Shown here: one piece after another, positions 60,250 through 64,000 of the stretch | Layout: the number at the start of each line of letters is the position of its first letter | How positions within the stretch are numbered: position 1 is the stretch's first letter | NCBI GenBank assembly: GCA_027943335.1 | Contig: BSBK01007854.1 | Span: 312,501-376,500, forward strand | From: Chamaecyparis obtusa | Lineage: Eukaryota > Streptophyta > Pinopsida > Cupressales > Cupressaceae | DNA length: 64,000 nucleotides | Direction: 5' to 3' | Notes under the pieces: generated by a model | What the model was told of the DNA's origin: nothing | The model's input: the letters and a program-made list of their open reading frames with translations, nothing else | The model's database searches: none | Program-made: the position numbers and the translations under genes

Positions 60250-60629
60250 TGTTAGAGTAATAAAGTGTTTCCTTATTAATTGAATCATATTGATTTAATT
60301 ATTAAGTCACTTATTACCTCTTTCGACTTAAGCTAAACTTTAGGCATATAATAATTAATTGATTTATGACTTATTATTATGCAACGTAGGGCTTTACCTT
60401 TTTACATTTTCTGATCTCCTTTTATAAGGATTGGTCTCATAACACTTTGTAACCTTTTTTGACATTTCATTATTGATTGCAACTTTTGTTTTTGCACATC
60501 AAGGATTTCTCCTCTCTCGTGGATCCATACATTTAGGTCTCCATAGTTGTTTGCTTCTCTCTTTTTGTGATAGGTGTTTGCGTGGATCTATTCTTGGGAG
60601 CTGTGGCTTATTTTTTATCAACTCCAATA
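60250..60629 (+). mobile_element. 5' LTR of element F
   Basis: It is 380 bp and colinear with 63257-63636, with a modest number of substitutions. A TTTTATAAGGATT segment near 60420 is a possible TATA region. Confidence 0.92.
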
Positions 60630-60758
60630 TGGTATTAGAGTTTTAGATCTACTTGCCCCTGTCCCCTTCTTGAGAGATTCGATCGTGTTCATCAGATCTG
60701 CATTTTTAGAGAGTTTTCCTGTCAGATTTGGGGGACCTATTTTTTTGTCATCTTGGCT

Positions 60759-61000
60759 TCAAATGGATCTCATGGTTGCATTCACAGCATCCAAGAACCC
60801 CAAGATCCATATAAAATTTGTCTAATTTGGACAAAGTTGGAATCTGTGCCAAAAAGTTTTTGCAATTGACCTTGGCACGGATCTTGAGGTAGTCACTATT
60901 TTTTGGAGCACTTCTAGCCCAAACGGACCTCATGGTTGCATCCAGGGCATCTGAGATACCCAAAATCCATATATAACTTGTCAATTTTGGACAAGTTGGC
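60759..61000 (+). repeat. Element F internal direct repeat, about 155 bp apart
   Basis: A CTCATGGTTGCAT phrase followed by CCATATA, TTGTC and TTTGGACAA occurs at about 60766-60842 and 60922-60996, roughly 80 percent alike by eye. Confidence 0.75.
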
Positions 61001-61469
61001 CTTAGATGCAAATTTGTTTTTGCATGCCAAGCTGTACGACCTAGGCACGTGGATCGAGGATGATGCAGGCAATTTCAAGAAAAAATAAAATAAATGTTTC
61101 TTTTGGTGCAGCACTCAGTAGCCATCTGACAGCCACTGAGTGGCCATCGGTGGGCAAGCCACGGTTATCGCTTGGCGAGTCATGGTCACTGCCCGCGGTT
61201 ATCGCCATTGACTGGCGAGTGACTACCGCAATCACTACCTACAGTTAGCCAGTAACCACACCAGGCCATCCCCCTACCACAATAGCTAGGTCACATGGGG
61301 AACCAACCCCCGACCTATTTAGCCCTAGAGCCATTCAGCTCTTGGTCATGTGGCGACCAGGGGCTAGAATGTTTTGGCCCCAGGGGCCTATTTTTTTTTT
61401 GTGGCGACGGTCGTTTGGCTATCAAATTTAATCCCATAGACAACTGATGTCAGCATATGTCAGTAGGGT

Positions 61470-62130
61470 TTTGCACCATTTTGGGCCCTCTGATGCTACC
61501 TGTGGTTTTTTGAGCATATCTTGGGCATCTGGGATCAAAATTGGGCGTGCAATATACCGTCGGAAAGCTAGTTTCAAGCCCAATCCAAATTTTTGAGTAT
61601 GGTTTCCTGATATTTCCATTTGAAAGTATTTTTTTATTATCAAAGTTAGATGTTTTCTAGGCTCTCGGTGTTTCAGACTTCTTGCATTCCAGGATCTGTT
61701 TCTCTTTGCATCCGGGCTCTTTTTTTGATAAACAAGATATTTTCGGAAAGCTCATTCTGAGATTTTATTAGATCTGATAGTTTCATGTGTGACTTTGTCC
61801 TTTTTTTAACGTCACCCATCCTCAGATCCTTCCAGAAACCTTCTTTGGGCCCTCTAGTGCAACTGTTGGTTTTTTCCTCATACCTTGAGCATATGGTGTC
61901 AAAATTTGGCAAACAAGATATCATTGGAAAGCTGATTCCGAGATCTTTCGAGATCTACAGGTTTGATTTTTTTTTTTTTTTCATTTTTGATGGTGATTTG
62001 ACTGTCAAATCCAGATGTTCAGTTTTGCACTTCGAGAGCTCTATCTTGCACATCCAAACTCTGTTTTGGGTAAATGATATATCATTGGAAAGCTTATTCA
62101 GAGATATTTCTAGTGTTGTGAGTCATTTTT
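61470..62130 (+). repeat. Element F degenerate tandem repeat, about 160-183 bp, four copies
   Basis: GGAAAGCT marks each copy at 61562, 61745, 61926 and 62087. Around it are phrases of the type AAGATATCATT before and GAGATATTTC or CGAGATC after, and GGGCATCTGGG or TTGAGCATATGG upstream. The sequence is too diverged for an exact unit. Confidence 0.65.
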
Positions 62131-63256
62131 CTAGATTTTTCTTCAAGTTAATTTTATTTAGTTTCATACATTTTTGCAGTCTGGTGGATATCTTGGATGT
62201 TACAGATCCTAGGATCTCTTCCCTTTGATGGATGGCTCGTCTTAGGCCATTCTTTTGTTTCAATAGCCTTCACTCTTCTTTAAGGAGTGTATACTTCATT
62301 TTTGTAGAATTCTTTTATGCACATGCATTGAGATAATATGTCATTCTATTGCATGTATGGGATCTTGCACATGTTCATTCTCTTTGTACTCGCACTCCAT
62401 TATAAAGTGCCAGGGGGGATTTTGATGTTTGCCTTTATTTTTCATCTAATTTTTTCATGTGAGTGTTCCTCCAGTGACATTAGCCTTGGGTATCTCTATA
62501 TGTGTTTCTACTCTCTCTGCACATTCGATGTTTCAGATTCTTCTTCATCATGCAGTTCATATTGGATGATCTTTTCAATGTACCTGTCATTACTCCCTTG
62601 TTGGTAGTATGGGGGGGTTTCTACTTTTGGTTCTACTGCTTTCTTGGTTTGATAGTGTGAGCTATGTATTCAATATTTGATTCTATGTACTTGGCGGTTC
62701 TAGTGGTTGGGTACCTATGCATCCCAGTGAGATGGATCATTTACCATATGGACACTCTTTCTTTTCTATTTTTTGGACGCACTCTTCCAGCTTTAAATTG
62801 ATTAGCTCTTTAGACTTTTGTTGTTTATTCCATCTGTATCTTCGAGTTCAGGTGTTTGCCTTTGTTTGCCTCTTCATTCAAGTAGTTCTATATGAGGTCA
62901 CTCATGCAGATTTCAGTCTTCTCTACCTGGTCTTATTTCTGTGAAGGATCTTCAGACCATTAGTTTCTTCTTGATAGAGTTTGTAGTTTCATGCTTCAGT
63001 GATGTTGTACATGTTCATCTTTGTTCCTATTTTCTGGAACATTCCTAGTTTTGGAGGCTTCTTCAGCCCTTCAGACTAGTCTTGGTCTCTTTTTGGAGTA
63101 GAGTTTTTCCCATGTGGATTTCTCTATTTCTCTGCTTTTTAGAGACTCTCTTTTGTACTTGGGTACCTGATCAGGCCTTTTGTTGCCGGGACCCATTTGC
63201 TTTCAGTAGTTCTTTCTAGGTTTTTAGCTTCGACCAAAGTTTATCTTAAGGGGGGG

Positions 63257-63636
63257 TGTTAGAGTAATAAAGTGTTTTCTTATTAATTGAATCATATTGA
63301 TTTAATTATCAATTCACTTATTACCGCTTTCGACTTAACCTAAACTTTAGGCATATAATAATTAATTTCTTTATTAATTATTATTATGCAACCTAGGGTT
63401 TTACCTTTTTAGATTTTCTGATCTCCTTTTATAAGGATTGATCTCATAACACTTTGTAACCTTTTCTGACATTTCATTATTGATTGCAACTTTTGTTTTT
63501 GCACATGAAGGATTTCTCCTCTCTCTTGGATCCATACGTTCAGGTCTTCATAGTTGTTTTCTTCTCTCTTTCTGTGATAGGTGTTTGCGTGCAGGTGTTC
63601 TTGGGAGATGTGGGTTGTTTTTCATCAGCTCCAATA
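63257..63636 (+). mobile_element. 3' LTR of element F
   Basis: Same length and ends as the 5' copy; preceded by AAGGGGGGG. Confidence 0.92.
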
Positions 63637-64000
63637 TAAATTGCTCAAAAACTCTTTGCACTTAACAAGGACAATAATTTTCTTTATCATACCACTAAAT
63701 AGTAGTCAAGAAAATCTCTATCCTTATAATAGAGAAGACATATTGTTGTATGGTGCAATAATTTTCCTAACATTTTCTTATGTAGAATACTACAACATCC
63801 AAAACTTATTCAAGTTCATAATATAATTTTTGAGTCTTAAATTTGTTAGTCTAATAGTTATGTTATCACCAAAAACTCACCTAAGTTTGGACCTTTTTTT
63901 TTCTTTTTTTTTTCCAGAACTAAGACATTACCAAATAGTTTCTCCTGAAAAGGTAGTGAACTCTGCGCATGGCAGTAGAGAAAACAATTCTTATTTTTTA
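63637..64000. other. No gene seen
   Basis: AT-rich flank with a long T run near 63895-63913. Confidence 0.5.

Larger units (their letters stand above)
60250..63636 (+). mobile_element. Non-autonomous LTR element F (3387 bp)
   Basis: Two 380-bp LTRs (60250-60629 and 63257-63636) start TGTTAGAG and end CTCCAATA. A primer site TGGTATTAGAG (60630-60640) directly follows the first, and a G-rich polypurine tract precedes the second (63249-63256). Flanks are TAAAC (60245-60249) and TAAAT (63637-63641), a target duplication with one change. The 2.6-kb interior has no gag or pol domain. It would need proteins from another element. Confidence 0.9.

Noticed and set aside
61060..61248. GC-richer ORFs on both strands within element F
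   Set aside because: Local repetitive CACTG/GGCGAG sequence gives open frames on both strands; no protein signature.

Overview
The window is plant nuclear DNA from a large, repeat-rich genome. The evidence is nested Copia and Gypsy LTR retrotransposons with plant-type initiator-Met primer sites, a plant mobile domain (PMD) gene and a fragment of the GTPase gene NOG1. I found no intact host gene in 64 kb. This would fit a conifer-like genome, but the sequence does not identify the species.

Layout. 1-2598 is the 3' end of Copia-like element G: a long intact ORF, a polypurine tract and a 3' LTR carrying a 19-bp minisatellite. G sits inside the 5' LTR of a second Copia element, H (2599-9790), whose gag-pol is complete in order but broken by stops and two frameshifts. 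9791-14956 holds gene debris (a NOG1 fragment and a LINE endonuclease fragment), two clusters of a 174-bp tandem repeat, and fold-back repeats.

14957-41579 is a full-length minus-strand Gypsy element, A, with LTRs and a CTTTT target duplication. It carries a PMD gene in antisense between integrase and the 3' LTR. A is split by a younger minus-strand Gypsy element, B (21063-36152, target duplication AGAGG). Removing B and one duplication copy puts the two halves of A pol back in one frame. Both encode aspartic protease, G-patch, reverse transcriptase, RNase H, a second RNase H and integrase, which is the dual-RNase H (Tat-like) arrangement. A has no recognisable capsid region.

41580-46300 is mostly unassigned repeat-derived DNA. 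46304-51850 is an old Gypsy gag-protease remnant (E), split by a short same-family element D (46911-50881, target duplication AATTT) that encodes only gag and protease. 51850-60249 is largely featureless, apart from a dispersed repeat, an unrecognised coding-like remnant and a LINE-type RNase H remnant. 60250-63636 is a 3.4-kb non-autonomous LTR element, F, with 380-bp LTRs and no gag-pol.

The elements do not form a host pathway; they record successive insertions. In A, B and D the decay is mainly by in-frame stop codons rather than frameshifts, as expected from deamination of methylated cytosine. The most unusual items are the antisense PMD gene with its own TATA box and intron, the intact G ORF, the NOG1 fragment with an altered P-loop, and the TCGTACGA-type motif clusters in the B leader.
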